The notes under the pieces are model-generated. The model was not told the origin of the DNA. It made no database searches and saw only the letters and a program-made list of their open reading frames with translations. A stretch of DNA of 64,000 bases from JAFDZV01 sp035549015 (lineage in GTDB: Bacteria; Bacteroidota; Ignavibacteria; OLB7), in the NCBI GenBank assembly GCA_035549015.1, contig DASZRW010000010.1, positions 45,865-109,864 on the forward strand, read 5' to 3'. The position numbers were made by a program, and so were the translations under genes. Of this stretch, positions 47,725-56,286 are shown piece by piece (positions within the stretch are counted from its first letter, which is position 1; each line of letters begins with the position of its first letter).

Positions 47725-48078
47725 ATGGAGGAGACAACCGAAGCGAACGATCTGAAGATATCGTTTCAGCTCACGCCGCAGATAACGATCGTGACCACGG
47801 TGCAGGGCCCCACGCGCAGCGTGACCAACGAGACGATCGTGATGTGCGATGTGCCGGTATGGAGCGGCACCCTGACACCGGTGTCGCCAACGGAGCAGCT
47901 GCCGATCGATATCGTGTTCTGTAATACGACGGTGGAAAAGAACGCGACGCTGGCGCTCATAGTTCCGGCGCCCGGACGGCCGGGCGCGGTCCGCTTCCAG
48001 GGCACCGTGATCTCTCCCGGAACCGGCGCGACGCCGTACGACGTGGTGGTTGCGGTATGGGAGGGGAATCAGGGGTGA
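47725..48078 (+). CDS. Small beta-rich module protein 2 (operon gene 8)
   Basis: 117 residues, cytosolic-looking, ATG at 47725 preceded by CGGAGGA. It follows the shared pattern: ISFQLTPQITIVTTVQGPTR, DVPVWSGTLTPVSPTEQL, EKNATLALIVPAPGRPGAV and a final YDVVVAVWEGNQG. It is the most divergent free-standing copy and, unlike the others, has two Cys (near 40 and 66), close enough for a disulfide or metal site. The function is unknown. Confidence 0.72.
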   Translation: MEETTEANDLKISFQLTPQITIVTTVQGPTRSVTNETIVMCDVPVWSGTLTPVSPTEQLPIDIVFCNTTVEKNATLALIVPAPGRPGAVRFQGTVISPGTGATPYDVVVAVWEGNQG

Positions 48079-48205
48079 TGAGGCGGATGCGCACATGAAC
48101 GATGACGGATGCGAGGCGAGGTCCGCCGGCGCGGGTTGCCGGCCGGCTGGTCACGCGGGCCTCATCATGCCAATCGGTACACAGTCACAAACAGGAAGGG
48201 CAAAC

Positions 48206-48577
48206 ATGCTGAATCTCTTGTCCGATGTACAACCTGCATTCATCTTCACGACACGGCTTACAAGGTCCGTATCGATCGTGACGAAGGTGTACGGCAGTGC
48301 ACTGAACATGGCCGTGGTTGAAATCAACATCGGGAGTGTCGTGGTCTGGGCGGTGCAGTTGACACAGATTGCCCCGTTTGCAACGATCCCGCAGGAGATT
48401 GTCTACAACGGTGTGGTTATCGGGCCGAACACATCGCTGATGCTCACCATCCCGTGGGGATATCAGCAGGGGAGCATCACGCTGTCCACCGTGATCACCG
48501 ATCCGCCGCAGCCTCCGGAGGCGTTCAGCTTCCAGATCTGCCACTGGACACTCGAGCAATCGGCTCAGAGCGCATGA
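48206..48577 (+). CDS. Small beta-rich module protein 3 (operon gene 9)
   Basis: 123 residues from the ATG at 48206, which has the good ribosome site GGAAGGG; the open frame upstream to 48050 is not related to the family. Pattern: FIFTTRLTRSVSIVTKVYGSA, IGSVVVWAVQLTQIAPFA, GPNTSLMLTIPWGYQQGSI, and an end FSFQICHWTLEQ. It is closest to the next gene (both have VTKVYG and QQGS), so these two are a recent tandem pair. Confidence 0.75.
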   Translation: MLNLLSDVQPAFIFTTRLTRSVSIVTKVYGSALNMAVVEINIGSVVVWAVQLTQIAPFATIPQEIVYNGVVIGPNTSLMLTIPWGYQQGSITLSTVITDPPQPPEAFSFQICHWTLEQSAQSA

Positions 48578-48631
48578 CGAAACCGGTTCCCCGCACGCCG
48601 GGTGCCAACCTCAACCTCAGAAGCAATCATC

Positions 48632-48988
48632 ATGGATAATTCGAACTCGCGTACCCCCGCACTGACCTTCACCTCGCAGGTGACACCATCGGTGACAATG
48701 GTGACGAAGGTCTATGGGGCCGCGCTGGACATCGCCGTTGTGGAGGTGCATATCAAGGACATCACGGCATGGGTCTCGGAACTGATGCCGGTGGCGCCGC
48801 GCGCAATGCTGGCGCAATCGCTCATCTATCAGGGAGTGATCGTGGAGCGCGGCGCAACGTTTCAGCTTGCCGTTCCAACCGGCCGGCAGCAGGGCTCGGT
48901 AACGTTCACCGGGACGATCACGGACCCGCCGAATCCGGCCGAGCCGATCGACATGGCCATCGCAAGCTGGAACCTTCCGAATGCGTGA
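48632..48988 (+). CDS. Small beta-rich module protein 4 (operon gene 10)
   Basis: 118 residues from the ATG at 48632. Pattern: LTFTSQVTPSVTMVTKVYGA, IKDITAWVSELMPVAPRA, ERGATFQLAVPTGRQQGSV and an end IDMAIASWNLPNA. It is last in the operon, 42 bases before the terminator hairpin. As with its relatives there is no signal peptide and no recognised domain; alternation of hydrophobic residues supports a beta-sandwich. Confidence 0.75.
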   Translation: MDNSNSRTPALTFTSQVTPSVTMVTKVYGAALDIAVVEVHIKDITAWVSELMPVAPRAMLAQSLIYQGVIVERGATFQLAVPTGRQQGSVTFTGTITDPPNPAEPIDMAIASWNLPNA

Positions 48989-49559
48989 GGTCTGGCGCGT
49001 TGTGTTCGCAACGCCGTGATGTGAAGAGACGAAGGGGGCACCGCGGATTCCGGGCCCCCTTCGCGTTGGGGATGGGAGGGCCGGATGCGTGCCGGCGGAT
49101 GAGCGAACCCTGTTGCCGAACGGCATTCGTTTCATATGTTCGGGTCACCCATGAACCATGGCACGGCGCTCGGCAATCCAATCGTACTGCCATGGCATCG
49201 ATTCTCGGCAGCGTCCATTCGTCGATGTTTCTCTTCGGGCATTCTGCCGCCGTTGGGATCCTCCCTCCTGGCCTGGGAGTTCTCTGCTTCGTGGTTGTTC
49301 GTGGGTTCGCGATAAGAAGGAAGAGGCCAATGGTCTGAGTGATGACGGCGATTTCGATTCTCGCGTCGCTTCTCATTGGAGGGGCTCTCGCGGCCTTCGG
49401 AATTCTCACGCCGCCACGCACCGAGAATTGACACCTCATGCGGTTGCGATCCTCGCCGATCGGGAACTATCGTATCACGATATCATGTCCCGGGTATCGG
49501 CACGATGCCGGGGTTTCATCCGGATGCGCGAGGATCGTGCCCGAAACCGGAGCGATACC
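48989..49559. other. Gene-free region after the operon
   Basis: 571 bases holding the operon terminator (49030-49063) and, presumably, the promoter of the T9SS BNR-repeat gene. The + strand frame that runs through it into that gene is open but has no protein-like composition before 49560. Confidence 0.4.
49030..49063 (+). terminator. Terminator at the end of the giant-protein operon
   Basis: CGAAGGGGGC (49030-49039) pairs perfectly with 49054-49063; the 14-base loop can form a further short CCG/CGG stem. It begins 42 bases after the stop of operon gene 10, and no comparable hairpin is seen between the ten genes. Confidence 0.65.
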
Positions 49560-50906
49560 ATGACGAAGCGGCTCACACGAATTCTGTTGATCATCGGCGC
49601 GGTTGCAACCTGCTCGACGCGCGTCGCGGCGCAGTATGTACTGGAGAAGATCGGCGCGGGGGGGCATGCGCTTCGATTCGTCTCGCCGCAGGAAGGCTAT
49701 TCCATCGGCGACGAACGGATCTCCTACACCACGGATGGCGGCGCGCACTGGACGGTAGCAACGGCCGATGCCGCCCGCGTTCTGGGCTGCGAGGGGGTGC
49801 TGGGTGGTGCCTTCGTCGATCGCAACACCGGATGGGTGATTGGGCACAAGCTGAACAGCAGCGACAGCACGTTCCTCTTCAGGACCACCGACGGCGGCAC
49901 GACATGGGAACGGCAGCTTGCATCGCCCATTGCCGCGGAGCGATACGCCAGCCACTCGTTCACCGCCGTCAACTTCGTGGATCGCTACAACGGCTGGGTT
50001 GTGGGGAAGGGGATCGTGGAGCGCACAACCGATGGCGGTGTAACATGGAGCACGCAGATCCGGTGGAAGGAGCAGCAGTCCAACTGCGACTGGCTGAACT
50101 GCTCCTTCTTCCGGAATGTGAATGAAGGATGGGTGGGCGGCTACGGCAGCTTCATCCTGCACACCACAGATGGCGGGAGCACGTGGGAAACCCAGCACGT
50201 GGATTCGGCCGCCACCAACGGCATCATCGACCACGTGGACCACTACTATCTTCACTCGATCCATTTTTACGATTCGTTGAGCGGCATCGCCGGCACAAAC
50301 AACGGCAACTATCTCCTGACGCACGATGGCGGCGCCACCTGGACGTCCGGAAAGACCGGGTTCCCCTACGACAACGTGGCCGGCTTCATGACCGGGCGGG
50401 CGGATCTCTGGCAGGTTGGCGGCGACTACTGCGACAACACGGGATGTTATTCCGGGAAGTCCATTCTGCACTCTGCCGATGGCGGGGAGCGATGGCAATC
50501 GCTTCTGGATACCACGGTTGGGTTCACCGGGCTGCGCACGCAGTACACCGGGATCGCCTTCGTCGATCCATCCATCGGCTACGTATCGAACGAGAGCGGG
50601 GAGATCGTCAGAATCCGTGATACCTCCAACCATGCGTTGAGCGTTCAAGGTCCCGGAGCATCCGTACTCGCGCCCATGGTCTATCCCAATCCAGCCGGCG
50701 AGCATATCACGATCGGCTTCACGGATGCGGCGGCTCAGAAGTGGGCCAGGATCTACGACGCCACCGGAGCCCTTGTCTACAGCGCCACGTTCGGCAACGC
50801 GGAGCGCTGCGAGATCGGCACCGCAGCGCTCCGCGCGGGAGGCTATCTACTGGAACTGCAATCGGGAAGTACGGTGACGCACCGGCGCATCGTGGTGGTG
50901 CACTGA
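49560..50906 (+). CDS. T9SS-exported YCF48/BNR-repeat beta-propeller protein
   Basis: 448 residues from the ATG at 49560, giving a Sec signal (RILLIIGAVATCSTRVAAQ). The body is a YCF48/BNR-type propeller with Asp-box-like motifs: YTTDGGAHW, RTTDGGTTWERQ, RTTDGGVTW, HTTDGGSTWE, LTHDGGATW and HSADGGERW, each in one blade. The last ~75 residues (MVYPNPAGEHITIGFTD to GGYLLELQSGSTVTHR) are a T9SS type A sorting domain, so the protein is moved over the outer membrane and probably attached. The ligand is unknown. It stands alone on the + strand. Confidence 0.9.
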   Translation: MTKRLTRILLIIGAVATCSTRVAAQYVLEKIGAGGHALRFVSPQEGYSIGDERISYTTDGGAHWTVATADAARVLGCEGVLGGAFVDRNTGWVIGHKLNSSDSTFLFRTTDGGTTWERQLASPIAAERYASHSFTAVNFVDRYNGWVVGKGIVERTTDGGVTWSTQIRWKEQQSNCDWLNCSFFRNVNEGWVGGYGSFILHTTDGGSTWETQHVDSAATNGIIDHVDHYYLHSIHFYDSLSGIAGTNNGNYLLTHDGGATWTSGKTGFPYDNVAGFMTGRADLWQVGGDYCDNTGCYSGKSILHSADGGERWQSLLDTTVGFTGLRTQYTGIAFVDPSIGYVSNESGEIVRIRDTSNHALSVQGPGASVLAPMVYPNPAGEHITIGFTDAAAQKWARIYDATGALVYSATFGNAERCEIGTAALRAGGYLLELQSGSTVTHRRIVVVH

Positions 50907-50944
50907 GCGGATGGCTTCAGTAGTCAGTGGAGAGGCGCGCCTCT

Positions 50945-51028
50945 GTCCTGGTACTTCGTGCGCCGGTCCTGGTACTCCGTGCCTCTGTCCTGGTACTCCG
51001 TGCGTCGGTCCCGATATTCTTCGATCCC
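50945..51028. repeat. 21-base tandem repeat, about four copies
   Basis: Unit GTCCTGGTACTCCGTGC plus four variable bases. Copies start at 50945, 50966, 50987 and (degenerate) 51008. It lies just after the T9SS gene and before the convergent nitroreductase gene; its seven-codon period gives spurious repeat peptides, but no gene is supported. Confidence 0.85.
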
Positions 51029-51165
51029 GGTACCTCGTTGCCCGGTGTCTCCGCGGCTCGTGGGCAATTGCGAGGGCCGAAGGCGTGGTGCCGCCGGGCG
51101 ATCAACGCTCCATGCGCCGGCGTTCGGATTCCCGTTCACCGGACCACCGGCCAGCCAATGCTCCT

Positions 51166-51789
51166 CTACATCATCACGCATGCTTCGTTGAACTCCAGTC
51201 GCGGAAGCCGCGGCCACAGCTTCTCGTGATCGCCGTATCCGAGGTTGCAGATCAGGTTCACGCGCCAGCGTCCGTCGGGAAAGAATTCGGCGTTCACCGC
51301 CTCCGCATCGAACCCTCCCATCGGGCCGCAGTCCAGGCCCACGGCGCGCGCGGCCATGATGGTGTAGGCCGCCTGCAGCGTGCTGTTGTCGCGCGCCATC
51401 CGTTCACGCGCCTCCGGGGGCATCGCGCCGAACATGGCGCTGGTGTCGCGGTACGGCATCAGCTTCGGCATCTGGTCAGGGAACTCCGTGTCGTACGCGA
51501 AGACGGCCGTCACCGGAGCGGTGCGAACCTTCTCCACATTCATCTCGTGAAGCGCCGGGAGCAGCCGCTCCTTCGCCTCCGGGGTTCGCAGGAAGAGAAT
51601 GCGCAGCGGTGAGGTGTTGGCCGCCGTCGGCCCCCACTTCGCAAGCTCGTACAGCTCCTCCAGCAGCTCATCCGGTACCGGATGGTCCTGCCATGCGGCA
51701 TGCGTGCGAGCGTTGCGAAAGAGAAGATCGGTTGCTCCCCTGTCCAGCGTGGGCCGAATCACGATCGGCTCCTGTTGTACCATCGCCAT
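51166..51789 (-). CDS. Nitroreductase-family flavoprotein (RutE-like)
   Basis: 207 residues from ATG 51789 (GGAGA six bases upstream). The sequence matches the RutE/malonic-semialdehyde-reductase branch: FRNARTHAAWQDHPVPDELL, then YELAKWGPTAANTSPLRILF, FDAEAVNAEFFPDGRWRVNL and the ending CNLGYGDHEKLWPRLPRL. These bind FMN and use NAD(P)H to reduce semialdehydes, nitro groups or quinones. No rut pyrimidine-degradation genes are nearby, so another substrate is likely. It is divergent from an AraC-type regulator gene with 238 bases between, the usual layout for a regulator and its target. Confidence 0.92.
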   Translation of the reverse strand: MAMVQQEPIVIRPTLDRGATDLLFRNARTHAAWQDHPVPDELLEELYELAKWGPTAANTSPLRILFLRTPEAKERLLPALHEMNVEKVRTAPVTAVFAYDTEFPDQMPKLMPYRDTSAMFGAMPPEARERMARDNSTLQAAYTIMAARAVGLDCGPMGGFDAEAVNAEFFPDGRWRVNLICNLGYGDHEKLWPRLPRLEFNEACVMM

Positions 51790-52027
51790 TATCAATCTCC
51801 AGGTAGATGTTCGTATGAATGTGCTCGGCCGGCCCGTGCCGATGATGCCCGCCGGCCGGAGCCGCAGTCGACCGGTGTTTCGATCGATCGGCGTTGCGAC
51901 TGATCGGCGTTGCGACCGGTTCGCGCAAAGCCGGTGCTTCGCGGAACACATGCAACTTATTGCGGGTTCGCAGGACGATTGATGATGGATTGTTCGTATC
52001 TTATGTCCGATCGTTCAATTTCAATGG

Positions 52028-52987
52028 ATGAGTGATATGGATGTTGTCTCGGATGTTCTCGCCAGCATGCACGTACGCGGCACCGTGCGCTGCGGCGCGG
52101 AGCTTGCGGCTCCGTGGGGCTTCAGCGTGCCGGCCACACCCGGTGTTGCACCGTTCTATGTGATCGAGCGCGGAGGATGTTATCTGGAGATCAGGGGCCA
52201 GCACGAGATGGTTGCGCTGGCCGGTGGTGATATCGTGATGATCACGCATGGCGCAGCGCATTCGCTGCGCGACTCCAAGCGGGCGCGAGCGGTGCCGATG
52301 GAGGAGCTTATCGAGCATGGTGCGTGCGGCGGCATTCACCCAGTGGTGCGCCATGGCGGCGACGGCGTGGTAACGAAGATCGTTCACGGAACGTTCACGT
52401 ATCCCAGAACGCCGATGCATCCTCTGATCGAGGCGATGCCGCCGATGCTTCATCTTCCCGCGAACGATTCATGCGTTGGACCGTGGACGGAGACCACGCT
52501 CCGTTTCATCGCGTCGGAGACGAACAGGGGAACGCCCGGTTCGGCGTTGGTGGTATCGCATCTTACCGATGTGCTCTTCATCCAGCTCGTGCGCGCCAGC
52601 ATGGCACGCCATGCGGCGAGCGGTGAGGATTGCAACAGCAACATCCTTCGCGCTCTGGCGGACCCTGATATCTCGCGTGCGCTCACGGCGATTCACCGCG
52701 AGATCAACCGGGCGTGGACCGTTGCCGATCTTGCGCGGGAGGCCGGGATGTCGCGCACGGCCTTCGCGACGCGGTTCACATCGCTTGCCGGCATGCCGCC
52801 GCTTGCGTATGCAACGCGTTGGCGGATGGTGAAGGCATCGGAGTTTCTGGCGCGGGGTGAAGGGACGATTGCGGAGGTTGCGGAGCGCGTGGGGTACGAA
52901 TCCGAGGCGGCATTCAGCAAGGCGTTCAAGCGGGAGATGGGAACCGCGCCCGGGACATGGCGCCGGGCGCATGCGTGGAACCCATAG
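52028..52987 (+). CDS. AraC-family transcriptional regulator with cupin_6 sensor domain
   Basis: 319 residues. The N-terminal half is the cupin_6 ligand-binding domain (GFSVPATPGVAPFYVIERGG; LAGGDIVMITHGAAHSLRDS). The C-terminal ~100 residues carry the two helix-turn-helix units: WTVADLAREAGMSRTAFATR, then GTIAEVAERVGYESEAAFSK followed by FKREMGTAPGTWRR. Regulators of this cupin_6 type commonly control a divergently placed oxidoreductase. The neighbours here are a nitroreductase (divergent) and an AhpD-like protein (convergent), so a redox or electrophile signal is likely. The operator should be in 51790-52027; no repeat was clear by eye. Confidence 0.93.
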   Translation: MSDMDVVSDVLASMHVRGTVRCGAELAAPWGFSVPATPGVAPFYVIERGGCYLEIRGQHEMVALAGGDIVMITHGAAHSLRDSKRARAVPMEELIEHGACGGIHPVVRHGGDGVVTKIVHGTFTYPRTPMHPLIEAMPPMLHLPANDSCVGPWTETTLRFIASETNRGTPGSALVVSHLTDVLFIQLVRASMARHAASGEDCNSNILRALADPDISRALTAIHREINRAWTVADLAREAGMSRTAFATRFTSLAGMPPLAYATRWRMVKASEFLARGEGTIAEVAERVGYESEAAFSKAFKREMGTAPGTWRRAHAWNP

Positions 52988-53038
52988 GCGCCGGCCGCCA
53001 CCGCAGGTGCCGTGGGCGCCGGTCTTCAGCGTGCGCCA

Positions 53039-53587
53039 TCATGCATTCCCGTTGGCAGCGCCGTAGCCTTCGGCCGCGAGGCGATCGCCCATGGCATCAT
53101 AGGCGGGGCCATCCTCCGGCGCCCACGTTGCAAGGCCGTCCACGTATCGATTGTACATGCAGAACGCCGCGGCAACGAGCACCGTGTCGTGAATCTCCAC
53201 ATCATCGGCGCCATACGTGCGCGCAGCGGCGATATCCTCCGGGATCACGTTTCCGCCTCCCTGCTGCACCTTCGCCGCGATGCGAAGCAGCGCCTTCATC
53301 TTCCCGCTGACGGGAGCAGAGTCCAGGTCACGAACCACGGCATCCACAACGCTTCGTTCAACGCCGAAGAGCGACCGTGCGGCGGCCGCGTGGCTGCGAT
53401 GGCAGAACGCGCACTCGTTCAGACCGGAAACATAGGCAGCGATCAGCTCCCGCTCCGCGGCCTTCAGCGGCGAGTTGCCGCGCAGCAGTGTCTGCGCAAG
53501 ATGTGTCAATGCCTGCCCGGTCTGCGGGCGGAACTGCAGCAGGCCGGTGATCCCGGGAAGTCCGTCGGGAAGATCGATGTGTGCCAT
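53039..53587 (-). CDS. AhpD-like carboxymuconolactone decarboxylase family protein
   Basis: 182 residues, all-helical CMD fold. The AhpD-type active site is intact: E58, C59-x2-C62 and H66 in NECAFCHRSHA, after ELIAAYVSGL. It belongs to the peroxidase-related subgroup (uncharacterised YciW/PA-type). Such proteins reduce alkyl hydroperoxides or relay electrons through the CXXC disulfide in the cytoplasm. It converges on the AraC regulator gene (51-base gap) and, with the nitroreductase, completes a small redox cluster. Start ATG at 53587; the upstream ~40 bases include no strong ribosome site. Confidence 0.9.
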   Translation of the reverse strand: MAHIDLPDGLPGITGLLQFRPQTGQALTHLAQTLLRGNSPLKAAERELIAAYVSGLNECAFCHRSHAAAARSLFGVERSVVDAVVRDLDSAPVSGKMKALLRIAAKVQQGGGNVIPEDIAAARTYGADDVEIHDTVLVAAAFCMYNRYVDGLATWAPEDGPAYDAMGDRLAAEGYGAANGNA

Positions 53588-53944
53588 ATATCATCGTCCG
53601 GTTGTTGATCGTATTTCACGGCAGGCGGATGCCGCCTGCGCGAGCCGAACATACGACAATACGGTTTCCATGCAGAGCCGTGTGCAATGCAGCGACGAAT
53701 TGGATGAGCGGCCGCCCGCTGCGAAGAGAAGAGCCCGCACACGCCTGATGTGCGTGCGGGCTCACATTGTCGTCGATCGTCGGGTTCTCCCTGGTCGCGG
53801 CATCCTGTATGATCATGGAGTGAGCTCCGGGACAACCTTGCCGACGCGACGACCACCGGCGGGTCATTGCCGAGGAATACCCTGACTCTGTCGGGAGTGA
53901 ACTTCTCGCGACAACGTCCTCGCACCGCCGACGGCACGTTGCGG
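53588..53944. other. Intergenic region with T9SS-gene terminator
   Basis: 357 bases between the AhpD-like start and the stop of the minus-strand T9SS gene. It holds the hairpin at 53731-53763 and should contain the AhpD-like promoter. No gene is supported. Confidence 0.45.
53731..53763 (-). terminator. Terminator for the minus-strand T9SS gene
   Basis: GAGCCCGCAC (53731-53740) pairs perfectly with 53754-53763. On the minus strand the stem is followed by TTCTCTTC, a U-rich tail, about 180 bases past the stop of the gene ending at 53945. Confidence 0.65.
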
Positions 53945-55744
53945 CTATCTGCCGGTAACCACAATGCGAGTGGTTGATGACCTTCCGCCGATCGTCACGC
54001 GCACCAGGTACGCTCCGGCGGGCCATCCGTCGGTGTTCATCACGTGCAGCGTGGAACCGGAGGATGCCTCGATGCTCTGTTGTGCGATCACGCGCCCTAC
54101 GATGTCCGCCACGCTGACGTCGGCCGAAGCATTGGCGTGCAGATCGAAGCGGATATTGAGCGGCGTTCCGCTGGGGACGGGGTTGGGATAGGAGCTCACG
54201 TTTCCTTCGGTGAAGGTGATGACGGCCGGTGCATCCACGCCGGAGACGCCGTCATTGCCATTGCCGCCGCGATCGTGCGCCTGCGGACCATAGCAGATGC
54301 CGGTGCCCCAGGTGGTGGGCTGCGGGGTGACGCCACAGGATGGCCCGCACTGGCGTCCAATCGCGAGATCCGCCATCTGGCCGCACGTCGTCTGGCCGCT
54401 CACCTGCCCGTTCGGTGCGTTCCATGCTGTCCAGTTGCACTTGCTGTCCAATGTGGCATCCGTCTTGATCAGGTAGATCTGTCCGGGATCGGGTACAATG
54501 CTCTTCGTTATCCCGTTCACGATGAATCCCGGCGTCTCCGGCAGTATTGAATTCCCGGCATACCCCACGGACCATCCCTCGTCATCCGCGCTGCCGCCAT
54601 ACACTGCTCCGGCTCCGAGCGTCATCGCGCCGGTATTGATATCCTGCAGGAATACATCGCGGCCGCCAAAGTTGGGAGCGCTTGTATAGCCGGTCACCAT
54701 CACATTGCCGTTGGGGGGATACTCCACCAGATCCATCGCACGGTCCGAACGGGGTCCGCCATCACCGAAGTAGACTGCCGAGCCGAACAGGCATGGATCG
54801 GCCTTCAGCATCACCACACAGGCCTCCTCGCTGTTGATGCCGGGCACGCCGTCGGTAAACCCTGCCACCACCGTGTACCCCGGGAACTGGGCGTTGTTGC
54901 CCAGTGACCTGACCGAACGCGCCTCGTCATTTCCGTTGGATCCGCCCAGGTCCGTCCACGACATGTTCTGCGGCGGAAGGCCTATCGATCCGTTGATCCC
55001 GCTTGCGCGCACCACGAAGATGTCGGTGGTGGAACCGGAGCGCGCGTTGGAGCCGCCGGCTGCAACCAGGTCGCCGATCCCCGGCGCCGCTGTTACCTCG
55101 TCCACCCCATAGAAATAGTTGTTCTGTGCGTTCCCGTAGGAGTGCATCCAGATCTGCGTCAGCGTTGCATCCACCCGGAGCAGTATGCCGTTGCGGGAAA
55201 GCGGGTTGCTGGGTGACGCCTCGAAGCCTGCAACCACGAAGTCTCCGGGATTTGTGCCGCCGCCTCCGAATTGCGTCTCTATGATCTTCCATGCCTGGTC
55301 ATCGCCGCGTGAGCCGTCATACACCTGCAGATTCAGTATGGTGCCGGTGGCGCCCTTGAGCCGCATGATGAAGATGTCATCCGTGGAGTTGCCGCATGGA
55401 TCCGTCGCATATCCGCAGACGATCAGATTGCCGGTGGGTACGTCTTCCACCACATCGGTTGCGTGGGAAGCCGTGCCGATCTGATAGGTGTTGGCCCACA
55501 CCTGGGCGCCGGTAATATCAGTCCTGATCACGACGGCGTCCGGCCCCCCCGTGAATGATTCACCAACGGCCACATATCCGCCGGTACTCAACTGTTTCAC
55601 GCCGTGAAGCCCCTGGTCCGACGTGCTTGCGTTGCCGTAGTGCACCTGGAAACGCTGCGCAAGGAGCGGTGTGCTCCACATCCCAAGGACGATTGTGAGA
55701 GCGACGGCAAGACGTCCATGCCTTGGTAGATGCAATGTTCGCAT
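53945..55744 (-). CDS. T9SS-exported beta-propeller protein
   Basis: 599 residues from ATG 55744, which begins a Sec signal (LAVALTIVLGMWSTPLLAQ). The mature part is ~430 residues of propeller-like repeats, each about 60 residues with the pattern GGYVAVGESFTGGPDAVVIR, GNLIVCGYATDPCGNSTDDI and PGYTVVAGFTDGVPGINSEE. A ~70-residue Cys-containing region (CNWTAWNAPNGQVSGQTTCG) precedes the C-terminal T9SS type A sorting domain (VSSYPNPVPSGTPLNIRFDL to GAYLVRVTIGGRSST). The open frame upstream to 55846 is not protein-like. Surface or extracellular location is secure; ligand unknown. A terminator-like hairpin follows. Confidence 0.9.
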   Translation of the reverse strand: MRTLHLPRHGRLAVALTIVLGMWSTPLLAQRFQVHYGNASTSDQGLHGVKQLSTGGYVAVGESFTGGPDAVVIRTDITGAQVWANTYQIGTASHATDVVEDVPTGNLIVCGYATDPCGNSTDDIFIMRLKGATGTILNLQVYDGSRGDDQAWKIIETQFGGGGTNPGDFVVAGFEASPSNPLSRNGILLRVDATLTQIWMHSYGNAQNNYFYGVDEVTAAPGIGDLVAAGGSNARSGSTTDIFVVRASGINGSIGLPPQNMSWTDLGGSNGNDEARSVRSLGNNAQFPGYTVVAGFTDGVPGINSEEACVVMLKADPCLFGSAVYFGDGGPRSDRAMDLVEYPPNGNVMVTGYTSAPNFGGRDVFLQDINTGAMTLGAGAVYGGSADDEGWSVGYAGNSILPETPGFIVNGITKSIVPDPGQIYLIKTDATLDSKCNWTAWNAPNGQVSGQTTCGQMADLAIGRQCGPSCGVTPQPTTWGTGICYGPQAHDRGGNGNDGVSGVDAPAVITFTEGNVSSYPNPVPSGTPLNIRFDLHANASADVSVADIVGRVIAQQSIEASSGSTLHVMNTDGWPAGAYLVRVTIGGRSSTTRIVVTGR

Positions 55745-56286
55745 AAGTATCCTGTGTGAGATTGAGTGATGGTTGCCGGAGCATTGTAGTGATAACATGG
55801 TGGTCGGTCGATGGTCCTGCTGCGGATCCGGTGGTGGCATCATCATTCATGCAACAGGTTCCATCATTGCCGGGCTGCAATGCAGAGCCGGCCGGCCGTG
55901 CAGTTCCGGATGCTGCGGACTCAGAGCGTTCGTGGGAATGCCGCCACGCCGCGTTCGCAGGCAAAGATTGCTATCCTGCGGATCATGGCAGAGTACATCT
56001 TGTAGTACCCCCGGAGGAGATAATCACGGTTCGAGCCGTGTGTGTGGTGTGGTGACGAAATAAGGATGAATCGAGAAGGGGAGTGCTCATGCGGCCTGTA
56101 CGCGGCGAGGCATTGTGATGCGCCCTGTTCCCTGCACGCGCGGGATCTGCAGGGTTGCTGTTATCAGAACGAAGATGCAGGTGAAGCGGTGTGCGCCGGA
56201 CCTGCTGGCGCGTACCTGCGTTGCGGCAGGGCCGGGTTATGCCTCGCAGAGCCCGCAGGCCCTGCAGCACTGCACATTGCGGGCAA
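55745..56286. other. Gene-free region after the mos-ABC operon
   Basis: 542 bases between the permease stop (minus strand) and the T9SS gene start. An 8-bp inverted repeat GCAGGGCC/GGCCCTGC (56226-56233 and 56258-56265) lies 22-60 bases past the permease stop and could end the operon transcript. The rest should hold the T9SS gene promoter. No gene is supported. Confidence 0.4.

Noticed and set aside
27662..48988. Contractile injection system or phage tail locus
   Set aside because: LysM-like units and a giant protein prompted the idea, but there is no sheath, tube, baseplate, spike or AAA+ ATPase gene in the operon.
53053..55218. Additional genes on the + strand opposite the T9SS gene
   Set aside because: Short Ser/Arg/Pro-rich frames opposite a gene with signal peptide, repeats and sorting domain; composition marks them as shadows.
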